Assembly (NCBI RefSeq): GCF_042665195.1
Contig: NZ_JBHTBW010000081.1
Coordinates: 1-64,000, forward strand
DNA from: Laceyella putida
GTDB taxonomy: Bacteria; Bacillota; Bacilli; Thermoactinomycetales; Thermoactinomycetaceae
DNA: 64,000 nucleotides
Direction of reading: 5' to 3'
The position numbers were made by a program, and so were the translations under genes. The number at the start of each line of letters is the position of its first letter. The stretch's first letter is position 1. This document shows positions 34,230 to 42,028 of the stretch, one piece after another. Under the pieces are notes generated by a model, which saw only the letters and a list, made by a program, of their open reading frames with translations, had not been told where the DNA came from and did not search any database.

Positions 34230-34260
34230 GATAGGCTCAGATATATTCTGGGCCTATTAT
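34230..34260 (+). terminator. Hairpin between peptide and MccB-like genes
   Basis: GATAGGCTCAG (34230-34240) pairs with CTGGGCCTATT (34248-34258), with one G-U pair and a 7-nt loop and no U-tract. In microcin C-type operons a hairpin here keeps the short peptide transcript abundant while letting some polymerase through. Confidence 0.65.
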
Positions 34261-34284
34261 CATGATTGGGAAGAGGTGTTGCGA

Positions 34285-35388
34285 ATGATATCGCTCAAAG
34301 CAAAACCCAAGAAGAAAAAAGCCTATCCTTGCGTCAGCCTGGATAACCACATATATATCGCGGGATTTGGAAGCATCAACAAATACGAGGACCCCAATGG
34401 GGCCGTCGGTGAGCTGATCGCCTTGATGGATGGCGAAAGAACGGTGGAAGAGATCGCCAACACGATCAGCGCCAAGTATGAAGAGATTACGTTTGATATG
34501 GTAGTGGAAGCGATTGCCGATCTCAGCCAAGACCGGATTATAGAGGACACCGCTTTTGTCGGTTCGGAAATTTTGAGCGAATACCAATTGGAACGTTACC
34601 ATCGCAATATCAACTTCTTCTCTACATACGCCACATTGGAACAAAACAAATACCAATACCAAAAGAAACTTTGCGAGGCGAAGGTGTGTGTGGTCGGATT
34701 GGGAGGACTCGGTTCCCACATTGTGTTTGATCTGGCCGGACTGGGTGTCGGAACGATCAGGGCGATTGAGTTTGATCGGGTGGAAAGGTCCAATCTCAAT
34801 CGGCAGATCCTATACACCGAAGCGGACATCGGGCAAAAGAAAGCGAGCATCGCTGAACAAAGGATAAACATGTTCAATCCCTCCATCCATTTTGAAACAT
34901 TGGACAGGCAAATCACTTCGGCGAATGACGCCTTTGAAGCGATCAATGGTTTTGATTATTGCATCTTGGTCGCCGATCGGCCCAAGACCAAAATCGCGTT
35001 GTGGTTTAATGAAGCGTGCGTCAAAGCGGGCGTCACGTTAATCTCTGGAGGCTTGGAAGCGCAGCGGGCCATGCACTACACTGTCATTCCCCATGTCACG
35101 GGTTGCATCCAGTGTTGGGTGAATCAAGTCAAAAAGCGAGATCCCATCTCCTACGCCATATTGGAAGAACGCAGGCGGTTGAATCTGACCGGCGACAACA
35201 CCGCCATCGTCCCCCTCGTATCCGTGTGCACCGGCCTCATGTTGGCCGAACTGGTGAGATTGATAACCGGGGTAAAACCCAGCAACGCTTCAGGCAAAAT
35301 GATTTCCATCGATTTTGAGACGATGACGACCAGCGTTGCGGAAACGTGGGAAAAAGATGCGAATTGCGAAGTTTGCGGCAGGGTATGA
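34285..35388 (+). CDS. MccB/PaaA-like ThiF-family adenylyltransferase with N-terminal RRE
   Basis: 367 residues from ATG 34285 (AAGAGGTG 7 nt upstream). Residues 1-95 look like a winged-helix RiPP recognition element of the PqqD type (GAVGELIALMDGERTVEEIA, then YEEITFDMVVEAIADLSQD). HRNINFF and the ATP-binding E1 core follow: VVGLGGLGSHIVFDLAGLGV (GLGGLG at 138-143), EFDRVERSNLNRQ, and two zinc Cys pairs CIQC and CEVC. MccB adenylates the C-terminal Asn of a heptapeptide, and PaaA modifies Glu residues of the pantocin precursor; both are ThiF proteins with an RRE. ThiF enzymes of thiamine or molybdopterin synthesis lack this N-terminus, and no ThiS or MoaD partner is present. The substrate is inferred to be the 18-codon peptide. 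Confidence 0.85.
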   Translation: MISLKAKPKKKKAYPCVSLDNHIYIAGFGSINKYEDPNGAVGELIALMDGERTVEEIANTISAKYEEITFDMVVEAIADLSQDRIIEDTAFVGSEILSEYQLERYHRNINFFSTYATLEQNKYQYQKKLCEAKVCVVGLGGLGSHIVFDLAGLGVGTIRAIEFDRVERSNLNRQILYTEADIGQKKASIAEQRINMFNPSIHFETLDRQITSANDAFEAINGFDYCILVADRPKTKIALWFNEACVKAGVTLISGGLEAQRAMHYTVIPHVTGCIQCWVNQVKKRDPISYAILEERRRLNLTGDNTAIVPLVSVCTGLMLAELVRLITGVKPSNASGKMISIDFETMTTSVAETWEKDANCEVCGRV

Positions 35389-35414
35389 CAAGAATCTAGC
35401 GAATTATTAAATGG

Positions 35415-35452
35415 AGCGGCTTAATAAAATCAAGCCGCTTATTTATATTTTT
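35415..35452 (+). terminator. Hairpin between MccB-like and MFS genes
   Basis: AGCGGCTT / AAGCCGCT with a 9-nt loop followed by TATTTATATTTTT. It may reduce but not abolish read-through into the exporter gene, whose ribosome site starts at 35455. Confidence 0.7.
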
Positions 35453-35467
35453 ATGGAGGGAATGAAC

Positions 35468-36700
35468 ATGGGGCGTAACTACTATTTATTGTGGTTATCC
35501 TATCTTGTCACGCAAGTGGGAAATTGGGTTTACCTCATTGCTTTGCCGCTTGTCGTGTACGACTTGACGGGCTCCGGGTTGTACATGGCCTCGTTGTATG
35601 GCGTGGAATTTTTGCCTTGGATCCTGTTTTCGCTGTTTGGCGGTTTGATCGCGGACAAGTATAACAAGAAAAAGGTAATCATGGCCGGCAACTTGGCTTC
35701 CGCCATCTTGATCGGGGTTCTCCTTGTCGCGGTCAATCTCCCAACCTTGAACTTGCCCGTCATTTTCATCACGGTCTTCTGCTTGTCTTCCATCAATCCG
35801 CTCACACACCCTTCGTTCAACAGCATCATTCCACTGCTCGTCACGAATCAACACATCGTCAAAGCAAACTCGTCCATCCAATTGATCGAGAACATCATCA
35901 CGTTGCTGGGACCCATGGTCGGGGGTGGGGCGATTGCCTTCATCGGCGGCAAGCAGGCACTTTTTATCGATATTGCCGCGTACTTGCTGGGCTCCCTGTT
36001 TGTGGCCTTGCTTAAATACACGGAAGCACCAAAGGAATCGGAGGTGAAGCGGAAAACGCGCATCAAAGAAGACTTATGGGTGGGCATCCAATATACTTAC
36101 CGGAACAAGGTCATCTTTTACGGTTCTCTTTTGTTCTTCTTCACCAACCTCGCGATCAACGCTTTCCAAAGCAACTTTATGTACTACTTGGCCCATACGC
36201 TGAAACTCGACTCCGCCACCATCGGATTGACGCTTGGACTGCAGGGGATCGGACCGTTGATCGGCGCGTTTTTCGCCCCTTATCTCAACAACAGGATCTC
36301 CTCCGGCAAGCTGATCCTTTTCTCCACCAGCTTGGCGGGACTGGCCACCTTCTTCCTGCTGGGCGCCAAAACCTATTGGCAAGTCGCTCTCATACAGGCC
36401 ATCGCCTTGACCTTCGGCAATATCAACGTCATTACATACTTCTCACTCAGGCAGCGCATCGTTCCTTCCGAACTTCTGGGCAGAGTGGTCAGCGTAACCC
36501 GGATGATTTCTTACTCTTCCATTCCACTCAGCTCGTTTTTGGCCGGTTGGGCCATCAACGAAGGGATTACCATCTACAGCATCATCCTATTTTCGGCTAG
36601 TCTCCGGTTCCTCGTCGGCGCTTTGGGATTTTTGACACCTTTAAGCGAGGACAAGAAACAACTGGACAGTTACGCGAACAAACCAAATATTGAAGTGTAG
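35468..36700 (+). CDS. Major facilitator superfamily exporter
   Basis: 410 residues from ATG 35468 (GGAGGG 7 nt upstream). About 12 transmembrane helices; the loop LFGGLIADKYNKKKVIMAGN between helices 2 and 3 is the MFS motif A (GxxxDxxxxKK). The pattern is that of MFS_3 (EntS-like or macrolide efflux) antiporters. Downstream of the MccB-like gene it is the expected exporter and self-resistance pump of the product. No separate immunity gene (MccE or MccF type) is seen. Confidence 0.85.
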   Translation: MGRNYYLLWLSYLVTQVGNWVYLIALPLVVYDLTGSGLYMASLYGVEFLPWILFSLFGGLIADKYNKKKVIMAGNLASAILIGVLLVAVNLPTLNLPVIFITVFCLSSINPLTHPSFNSIIPLLVTNQHIVKANSSIQLIENIITLLGPMVGGGAIAFIGGKQALFIDIAAYLLGSLFVALLKYTEAPKESEVKRKTRIKEDLWVGIQYTYRNKVIFYGSLLFFFTNLAINAFQSNFMYYLAHTLKLDSATIGLTLGLQGIGPLIGAFFAPYLNNRISSGKLILFSTSLAGLATFFLLGAKTYWQVALIQAIALTFGNINVITYFSLRQRIVPSELLGRVVSVTRMISYSSIPLSSFLAGWAINEGITIYSIILFSASLRFLVGALGFLTPLSEDKKQLDSYANKPNIEV

Positions 36701-36713
36701 GGAGTGACACATA

Positions 36714-37553
36714 TTGAGCAGGGAAAACAAAACAAGCGCGTTCCATGCGTTGCATCATGGCGAATCCTTGTTTTTGCTTCCGAACGCATGGGATGTGATC
36801 AGTGCCAAAATGTACGAACTGGCGGGCCATCAAGCCTTGGGAACGACGAGCGCCGGCATCGCCGCTGCGCTTGGGTACGCCGACGGCGAGAAGATCCCTT
36901 TTCATCTGCTTCTCGAGACTGTTGATCGGATGGTAACCAGCGTGAACATCCCCGTGAGTGTCGATCTGGAATCCGGCTACGCCTCCAACCTGCGCGATTT
37001 GCTGGCGAACGTCCAATCTGTCGTCGATATCGGGGCGGTCGGCATCAACATTGAGGATACCGCCGATCACGAAAGCAAAGATTTGGTTGACGCAAACAGG
37101 CAAGCGGAGAAGATTCTCGCCATAAAGGAGCAATCCGCTTCGGCCAAAGCCCCCCTGTTCATCAATGCCCGCATCGACACCTATTGGAACAACAAGTTGG
37201 CGCATGGGCAACGGCTGGAAGAAACGATTCACCGCGGCATACGCTACGGTGAGGCGGGTGCCGATTGCATTTTTATCCCGGGGGTCTTTCAAGTGGAAGA
37301 GATTCGAATCCTTGCGCGGGAGATTGGGCAGCCCATCAATCTTCTGTTGGGCCCATCGACTCCCCCCATTGAGACATTGGAAGAGCTGGGCGTCAAACGG
37401 TTGAGTGTCGGATCGGGTCCCGCGCGCTCCGTTATCGGGTATATCCAGCGCATCGCCACCGCCCTCCACGCCAAAGACTTCGCGCAATATCAGGTGTTAT
37501 CGGAAAACCAAATCCCGTACCCGGCACTGAATGAATTATTGGACAAGCAATAG
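36714..37553 (+). CDS. Isocitrate lyase/PEP mutase family protein
   Basis: 279 residues, starting at TTG 36714 with GGGAG 9-10 nt upstream and only 13 nt after the exporter stop. Family features: LFLLPNAWDVISAKMYELAG, TTSAGIAAALGYADGE, SVDLESGYA, GINIEDT, INARIDTYW and GADCIFIPGV, a TIM-barrel with Mg2+-binding acidic residues. The KKCGH motif of isocitrate lyase and the EDKxxxxNS motif of true PEP mutase are absent, so it belongs to the broad carboxyvinyl-carboxyphosphonate-mutase-like group of uncertain substrate. Its tight coupling to the exporter suggests it takes part in the cluster, for example in making or removing a small precursor, but it may be a hitchhiker. Confidence 0.85.
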   Translation: MSRENKTSAFHALHHGESLFLLPNAWDVISAKMYELAGHQALGTTSAGIAAALGYADGEKIPFHLLLETVDRMVTSVNIPVSVDLESGYASNLRDLLANVQSVVDIGAVGINIEDTADHESKDLVDANRQAEKILAIKEQSASAKAPLFINARIDTYWNNKLAHGQRLEETIHRGIRYGEAGADCIFIPGVFQVEEIRILAREIGQPINLLLGPSTPPIETLEELGVKRLSVGSGPARSVIGYIQRIATALHAKDFAQYQVLSENQIPYPALNELLDKQ

Positions 37554-37560
37554 TTGCATC

Positions 37561-37593
37561 AGCCAGTTACCTGTTGAAAGTAGCTGGCTTTTT
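37561..37593 (+). terminator. Terminator of the RiPP-like cluster
   Basis: AGCCAGTTAC / GTAGCTGGCT (one wobble) followed by TTTTTCTT, 8 nt after the PEP-mutase-family stop. Confidence 0.9.
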
Positions 37594-37774
37594 CTTGTTG
37601 ACATATTGGTTCGTCCCACGCATGTCCCCGTCGATCGCATAGTTCCCCGAACCTGGATCGTAAAAGAGGGCGGGTTGCCCGTTCTTTGCCTTAAACAAAG
37701 CCGCCGGACATGCCGGGAATCCATGCGATATAGTCTGAATTTTCAATGTCCCACGCTGTTCTTTATCTTTTCCC

Positions 37775-38034
37775 GAACGCCAAGAACACACTTGATCGGG
37801 AAAATCAACCTGAGCTTCAACCGGCAAACGGGGCATATCTACGGTTTTTGCGTGAACCCGGCCCATCAAGGCCAAGGGATCGGCACCGCCATCATCGCCG
37901 CTGCCCTTGGGCGATATCAAAGCCAAGTCGAAACGTTCACTTTGGAAGTGGCCACGGAAAATCCCTTGGCCATTCGCTTGTATGAACGATGTGGTGGTTT
38001 CGCAAGATAACTACTACGTTTTGCCCGTCACCTA
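37775..38034 (+). pseudogene. C-terminal fragment of a GNAT acetyltransferase
   Basis: The segment GKINLSFNRQTGHIYGFCV, VNPAHQGQGIGTAIIAAALG (motif A, QGQGIG) and EVATENPLAIRLYERCG is a clear GNAT second half. The N-terminal half is missing, and after 38000 the frame shifts, so that the ending NYYVLPVT is read in another frame up to the TAA at 38032. It is a relic at the edge between accessory and core regions. Confidence 0.75.
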
Positions 38035-38105
38035 AGCATCCTTGGTGGTGCTTTGGCTATCGGTAAGAAGGGGCGGGCTCCTATCGGAGATCACACCCTT
38101 TTCCG

Positions 38106-38936
38106 TCATTTCCCCCCTGCGTTTTCCACGACCCGATTCAACCATTCATTGACCATCGCATGGAACAGTGCCGGCTGTTCCAGCTGCAAATTGTGCCCGG
38201 CGCGGTCCAACACGGCAAAGGTGGCGCGGGGGAACCGATCAAGAATGCGCCAAGCGTCCTCGTAACCCGTGATCGCATCCTGTCTGCCCAACAAAAAGAG
38301 GCATGGCTTTTCATAGGGGGACAACCGCTCATCCACATCAAACGAAAACGCGTATTGCTTCTTTAATTTGTCCAAAAAGGATTCATCGGCCAAGGCAGCG
38401 CCTGCGAGGATTTCTTCACGGTATCGGCGCCAATTGGTTTCGTCCAGCACCACTGAAATGGATCGGAATTCTTCACGTTCTTCCGCACTCAACCGGGACA
38501 ACAGCTGTTCATCTTGGTGGATGACGGTATGAGGGGGAAGCGTTCTCCCATTCATGTCCGCAATGATCAAGGGGCAAATGAAAGCCGCTCCATCCACTTG
38601 TTCTTTCCGTTTGGCTATGATGCCTCTGGCCAAGTATCCCCCATAGGATTGGCCCGCCACCAGGAAAGATTCATCGGGAATGATGCGATCGATGAATTGC
38701 AACACGACATCCAACATGTCGTCCGAGTTCTGAATGCCGTAAACTTCCTTGCTTTGTCCCATCCCCGGCAGATCGATATAGATCCGTTTCCACTCTTCTA
38801 CCCGTCCTGTGAAAACAGGCTCCATGCAGCCGGTCATGACCCGATGATCGAGGGAAAAACCATGAATCATGAGGATCGGCCGGCCTGAACCATAAACGTG
38901 ATAATGGACTTTCACATCGCCAATGGAGCATTCCAT
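38106..38936 (-). CDS. Alpha/beta hydrolase
   Basis: 276 residues. Oxyanion region LMIHGFSLDHR, nucleophile elbow AGQSYGGYLARG with Ser, acidic residue in LLGRQDAITG, and His in DRAGHNLQLEQP: a complete catalytic triad of the alpha/beta hydrolase fold. A cap domain of about 90 residues lies between strands 6 and 7. GGGAGGGG precedes the ATG. Substrate unknown; the family includes esterases, haloperoxidase-like proteins and lactonases. It stands alone, convergent with the GNAT relic. Confidence 0.9.
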   Translation of the reverse strand: MECSIGDVKVHYHVYGSGRPILMIHGFSLDHRVMTGCMEPVFTGRVEEWKRIYIDLPGMGQSKEVYGIQNSDDMLDVVLQFIDRIIPDESFLVAGQSYGGYLARGIIAKRKEQVDGAAFICPLIIADMNGRTLPPHTVIHQDEQLLSRLSAEEREEFRSISVVLDETNWRRYREEILAGAALADESFLDKLKKQYAFSFDVDERLSPYEKPCLFLLGRQDAITGYEDAWRILDRFPRATFAVLDRAGHNLQLEQPALFHAMVNEWLNRVVENAGGK

Positions 38937-39032
38937 GCTGTGCCCCTCCCATTATTTTGATAAATTCATTTTCCATTATATCAGAATATTTTTTTCACTA
39001 ATGAAGACAAGATCATACCATGAAACAAATAA

Positions 39033-39070
39033 CCCCCCGCCCTTCCCCAACATCGGAAAAGGGCGGGGGT
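39033..39070 (-). terminator. Terminator of the AIM24-family gene
   Basis: CCCCCGCCCTT / AAGGGCGGGGG with a 14-nt loop; on the minus strand the 3' arm is followed by TTATTTGTTT. Confidence 0.85.
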
Positions 39071-39089
39071 CGCTTTTTGCGCGACAGCC

Positions 39090-39878
39090 TCAATCCCCGT
39101 CAAACAGGTCGCCCAAGCCGCCGAGAATGCTGCCTTCATCTTTACGGCCCGTTGCCGGCGCGGCGGCGAAGATCCGGCTGGCCAGGCGGCTGAACGGCAA
39201 GCTTTGGACCCATACTTTGCCCGGCCCCCTGAGCGTGGTGAAGAAGACCCCTTCCCCGCCAAACAAGGCCGTTTTGATCCCGCCGACAAATTGGATGTCA
39301 TAATCGACGGTGGCAGTCATCGCCACCAAACAACCCGTGTCGAGGCGAACCATCTCCCCCGCTTGCAACTCCTTTTCAATGATGGTGCCGCCCGCATGGA
39401 CGAAAGCCAAGCCGTCCCCCTCCAGTTTCTGCATGATGAAGCCTTCGCCCCCGAAGAATCCGGCTCCGATCTTCCGTTGCAGTTCGATCCCCACCGATAC
39501 GCCTTTGGCCGCGCAAAGGAAGGAGTCTTTCTGGCAGATGATTTTCCCGTTGTATTGTTTCAAATCGAGCGGGATGATCTTGCCCGGATAAGGGGCGGCG
39601 AACGAAACGTTTTTTCTTGTGCCACCCGTATTCGTAAACACGGTCATAAACAAGCTCTCGCCCGTGAGCAGCCGTTTCCCGGCGCTGAAGAGTTTGCCCA
39701 TCAGACCTTTGCTCGTTTGGCTGCCGTCGCCGAAAATGGTCTCCATCTGAATCGTGTCATCCATCATCAGCAGACTGCCCGCTTCCGCGATCACGCTTTC
39801 CTGCGGGTCCAACTCAATCTCCACCAATTGCATGTCATCGCCATAAATGCGAAAGTCAATTTCATGTGCCGAAGCCAT
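39090..39878 (-). CDS. AIM24/TIGR00266 family protein
   Basis: 262 residues from ATG 39878, which has AAGGGAG 7 nt upstream; the open frame extends further without a better site. Characteristic beta-rich pattern: QLVEIELDPQESVIAEAGSL, GESLFMTVFTNTG, PGKIIPLDLKQY, CQKDSFLCAAKGV, GGEGFIMQKLEGDGLAF and GEGVFFTTLRGPGKVWVQSL. The family is trimeric, related to mitochondrial AIM24, and of unknown biochemical function in bacteria. Single-gene unit with its own terminator. Confidence 0.9.
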   Translation of the reverse strand: MASAHEIDFRIYGDDMQLVEIELDPQESVIAEAGSLLMMDDTIQMETIFGDGSQTSKGLMGKLFSAGKRLLTGESLFMTVFTNTGGTRKNVSFAAPYPGKIIPLDLKQYNGKIICQKDSFLCAAKGVSVGIELQRKIGAGFFGGEGFIMQKLEGDGLAFVHAGGTIIEKELQAGEMVRLDTGCLVAMTATVDYDIQFVGGIKTALFGGEGVFFTTLRGPGKVWVQSLPFSRLASRIFAAAPATGRKDEGSILGGLGDLFDGD

Positions 39879-39977
39879 CTGATCCGCTCCCTTTTTCATC
39901 ATCATCATTCTGTTCTTATCGCAAACAGTAACTATTTTCCCGCAAATCGCTTGTTCCTATCACTTTTGCAAAAAAAA

Positions 39978-40006
39978 TAACGATCCGGTCTCGCTTCGGA
40001 TCGTTA
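39978..40006 (-). terminator. Terminator of the opp operon
   Basis: TAACGATCCG / CGGATCGTTA with a 9-nt loop; on the minus strand a run of T follows. It lies 9 nt after the stop of the oppC-like gene. Confidence 0.92.
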
Positions 40007-40014
40007 CGCTTTCG

Positions 40015-40929
40015 TTACTGCTTCATGCGCGGGTCAAAAATGTCCCGCAGGCCGTCGCCCAGCAGGTTGAAGCCCAGTACGGTGATCATGATGGCCACAC
40101 CCGGGAAAATCATCGTCCATGGGGCCAACTGCAGGTAATCGCGGGCGTCCGACAGCATGGTTCCCCATTCGGGGTCCGGCGGTTGCGCCCCCAAGCCCAA
40201 GAAGCCGAGCGCCGCCACTTCGATCACCGCCGTCGCGAAACTCAGCGTCCCTTGCACCATGATCGGCGTCCAACAATTGGGCAGGATATGATGCCAGAGA
40301 ATCCGGCTGTCTTTCATCCCGATGGCCCGCGCCGCCAACACGAAGTCTTCCGCTTTCACGCTGAGCACGCGGGACCGCATCAAGCGGCCGAAGGTGGGGA
40401 TGTTGATGATCGCGATCGCGATCAGGGCGTTGTTCAATCCCGGGCCCAACATGGCCACAATGGCGATCGCCAACAGGATGCTTGGAAAAGCCAGCATGAT
40501 GTCGAACAGGCGGGAAATCAAGGTATCCTGCCATTTGCCGTAAAACCCGGCGATCAAGCCCAAGAAGCTCCCCACCACGACCGAACCGACGATGCTGGCG
40601 AAACCGACCCACAAGGAGATGCGTGAGCCGTACACAATCCGCGTGAAGATGTCCCGTCCCAAATCATCGGTGCCAAACCAGTGTTCCGCGGAGGGGGCGG
40701 CCAGCGTATCCGGACTCGGCTCCGTGTAATCATAGGGGGTGATGACGGGCGCGACCAGCGCCAAAATGATAAAGATCAGGACCAATCCGCTTCCAATGAC
40801 GGCTGAACGGTGCCGCAAAAAGGCGCGCACAAAACCTTGAACCGGATTTTCCAGCGGAGCGGAGTGGGACGTTGCGGTTGCTTCAGGAGTTTCCGTTACT
40901 GGAGGTTGAACATTGCCGGTTTGCATCAT
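40015..40929 (-). CDS. oppC: Oligopeptide ABC transporter permease OppC/DppC
   Basis: 304 residues with an N-terminal cytoplasmic tail of about 35 residues, a first helix (SAVIGSGLVLIFIILALVAP) and the OppC N-terminal TM domain, then five further helices of the BPD_transp_1 fold. The EAA loop RAIGMKDSRILWHHILPN, which docks on the ATPases, is intact. It ends ...LGDGLRDIFDPRMKQ as is usual. It starts 3 nt after oppB, so it is translationally coupled. Partner of OppB in the membrane channel. Confidence 0.93.
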   Translation of the reverse strand: MMQTGNVQPPVTETPEATATSHSAPLENPVQGFVRAFLRHRSAVIGSGLVLIFIILALVAPVITPYDYTEPSPDTLAAPSAEHWFGTDDLGRDIFTRIVYGSRISLWVGFASIVGSVVVGSFLGLIAGFYGKWQDTLISRLFDIMLAFPSILLAIAIVAMLGPGLNNALIAIAIINIPTFGRLMRSRVLSVKAEDFVLAARAIGMKDSRILWHHILPNCWTPIMVQGTLSFATAVIEVAALGFLGLGAQPPDPEWGTMLSDARDYLQLAPWTMIFPGVAIMITVLGFNLLGDGLRDIFDPRMKQ

Positions 40930-40932
40930 ACC

Positions 40933-41943
40933 TCACTCCTTCCCATACTGGATCCGTGGATCGATCCAGGCGTATAATAAATCGACAATGAGATTGATCA
41001 TGACAAAAATCACCGCCAACACCAGAATGCCGGACTGGATGACGGGATAATCGCGCGAATTGATCGCATCATAGATATACCGTCCAATCCCGGGCCAACT
41101 GAAGATCGTTTCCGTCAAGACCGCGCCGCCCAACAGCAGGCCCAGTTGCAAACCGACCACGGTCAAAATGGGGATCATGGCGTTTTTCAACGTATGCTTG
41201 TAGATCACCCAAAACTCGGAGACCCCTTTCGCCCTGGCCGTGCGGATATAATCGGAACGCATCACTTCCAGCATGCTGGAGCGGGTCATGCGGGCGATGA
41301 TCGCCATCGGGATGGTGCCGAGCGCGACAGCCGGCAGCAAGATGTGTTTCAACACGTCCCCCAGCATCGCCATATCGCCAAACAAAAAGGCGTCGATGAT
41401 GTAGAAATAGGTGATCGGCTCATACTCCATGCGCGGATCCAGCCGCCCATTCGAAGGGAACCAACCCAGTTCTTGCGCGAACAGCCATTGCTCCATCAAT
41501 CCGAGCCAGAAAATCGGAATGGAAACACCGATGAGAGCGATAAACATGGAACCGTAATCCAGCCAGGAGTTTTGGCGCCACGCCGATAAAATGCCCAAGT
41601 TGATGCCGAAGATCAGGGCAATTCCGATGGCGACAAAAGACAGCTCCGCGGTTGCCGCCAAGAAGGGGCCAATTTCTTCACTGATCGGCGTCTTGTTGAC
41701 CAAAGAGGTGCCCAGATCCCCTTGCAACAGTTGCTGCAAATAGCGGAAATACTGGATATAGATCGGTTGATCCAACCCAAGGTTGTGCCGGATCTCTTGC
41801 AGTTGCTGAGGCGTCGCTTTGTCGCCGGCAATCGTCTTGGCTGGGTCACCCGGAATCGCGTGCACGACGGCAAACACGATCAACGACATGCCCAAGAGAA
41901 CAGGGATCAACATCAACAATCGTCGTACTGTGTATGCTAGCAT
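40933..41943 (-). CDS. oppB: Oligopeptide ABC transporter permease OppB/DppB
   Basis: 336 residues, six transmembrane helices. It begins MLAYTVRRLLMLIPVLLGMS, continues DPAKTIAGDKATPQQLQEIR (the periplasmic loop with GL-DQPIYIQY, typical of OppB/DppB) and has the EAA loop RTARAKGVSEFWVIYKHTLK. Ends DLLYAWIDPRIQYGKE, as in family members. Upstream lies oppA with an intercistronic hairpin. Confidence 0.93.
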   Translation of the reverse strand: MLAYTVRRLLMLIPVLLGMSLIVFAVVHAIPGDPAKTIAGDKATPQQLQEIRHNLGLDQPIYIQYFRYLQQLLQGDLGTSLVNKTPISEEIGPFLAATAELSFVAIGIALIFGINLGILSAWRQNSWLDYGSMFIALIGVSIPIFWLGLMEQWLFAQELGWFPSNGRLDPRMEYEPITYFYIIDAFLFGDMAMLGDVLKHILLPAVALGTIPMAIIARMTRSSMLEVMRSDYIRTARAKGVSEFWVIYKHTLKNAMIPILTVVGLQLGLLLGGAVLTETIFSWPGIGRYIYDAINSRDYPVIQSGILVLAVIFVMINLIVDLLYAWIDPRIQYGKE

Positions 41944-41986
41944 TCGGTTTCACCACCTAATCCCTATCGGTCACGTTGATACAAAA

Positions 41987-42019
41987 GGTAACACCATAGC
42001 GAAACGCTATGATGTTACC
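41987..42019 (-). terminator. Intercistronic hairpin between oppA and oppB
   Basis: GGTAACACCATAGC / GCTATGATGTTACC with one mismatch and a 5-nt loop. It lies 10 nt after the oppA stop with no strong U-run. Such hairpins stabilise the abundant binding-protein mRNA and lower expression of the permease genes. Confidence 0.8.
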
Positions 42020-42028
42020 CCCCGTTTT

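Noticed and set aside
36597..37487. Minus-strand open frame of 296 codons
   Set aside because: Shadow of the PEP-mutase-family gene, which matches its family along its whole length.
37567..37926. Minus-strand frame containing AKNGQPALFYDPGSGNYAID
   Set aside because: The segment looks protein-like and could be a gene relic, but it overlaps the cluster terminator and the GNAT relic, and I know no family that would support it.
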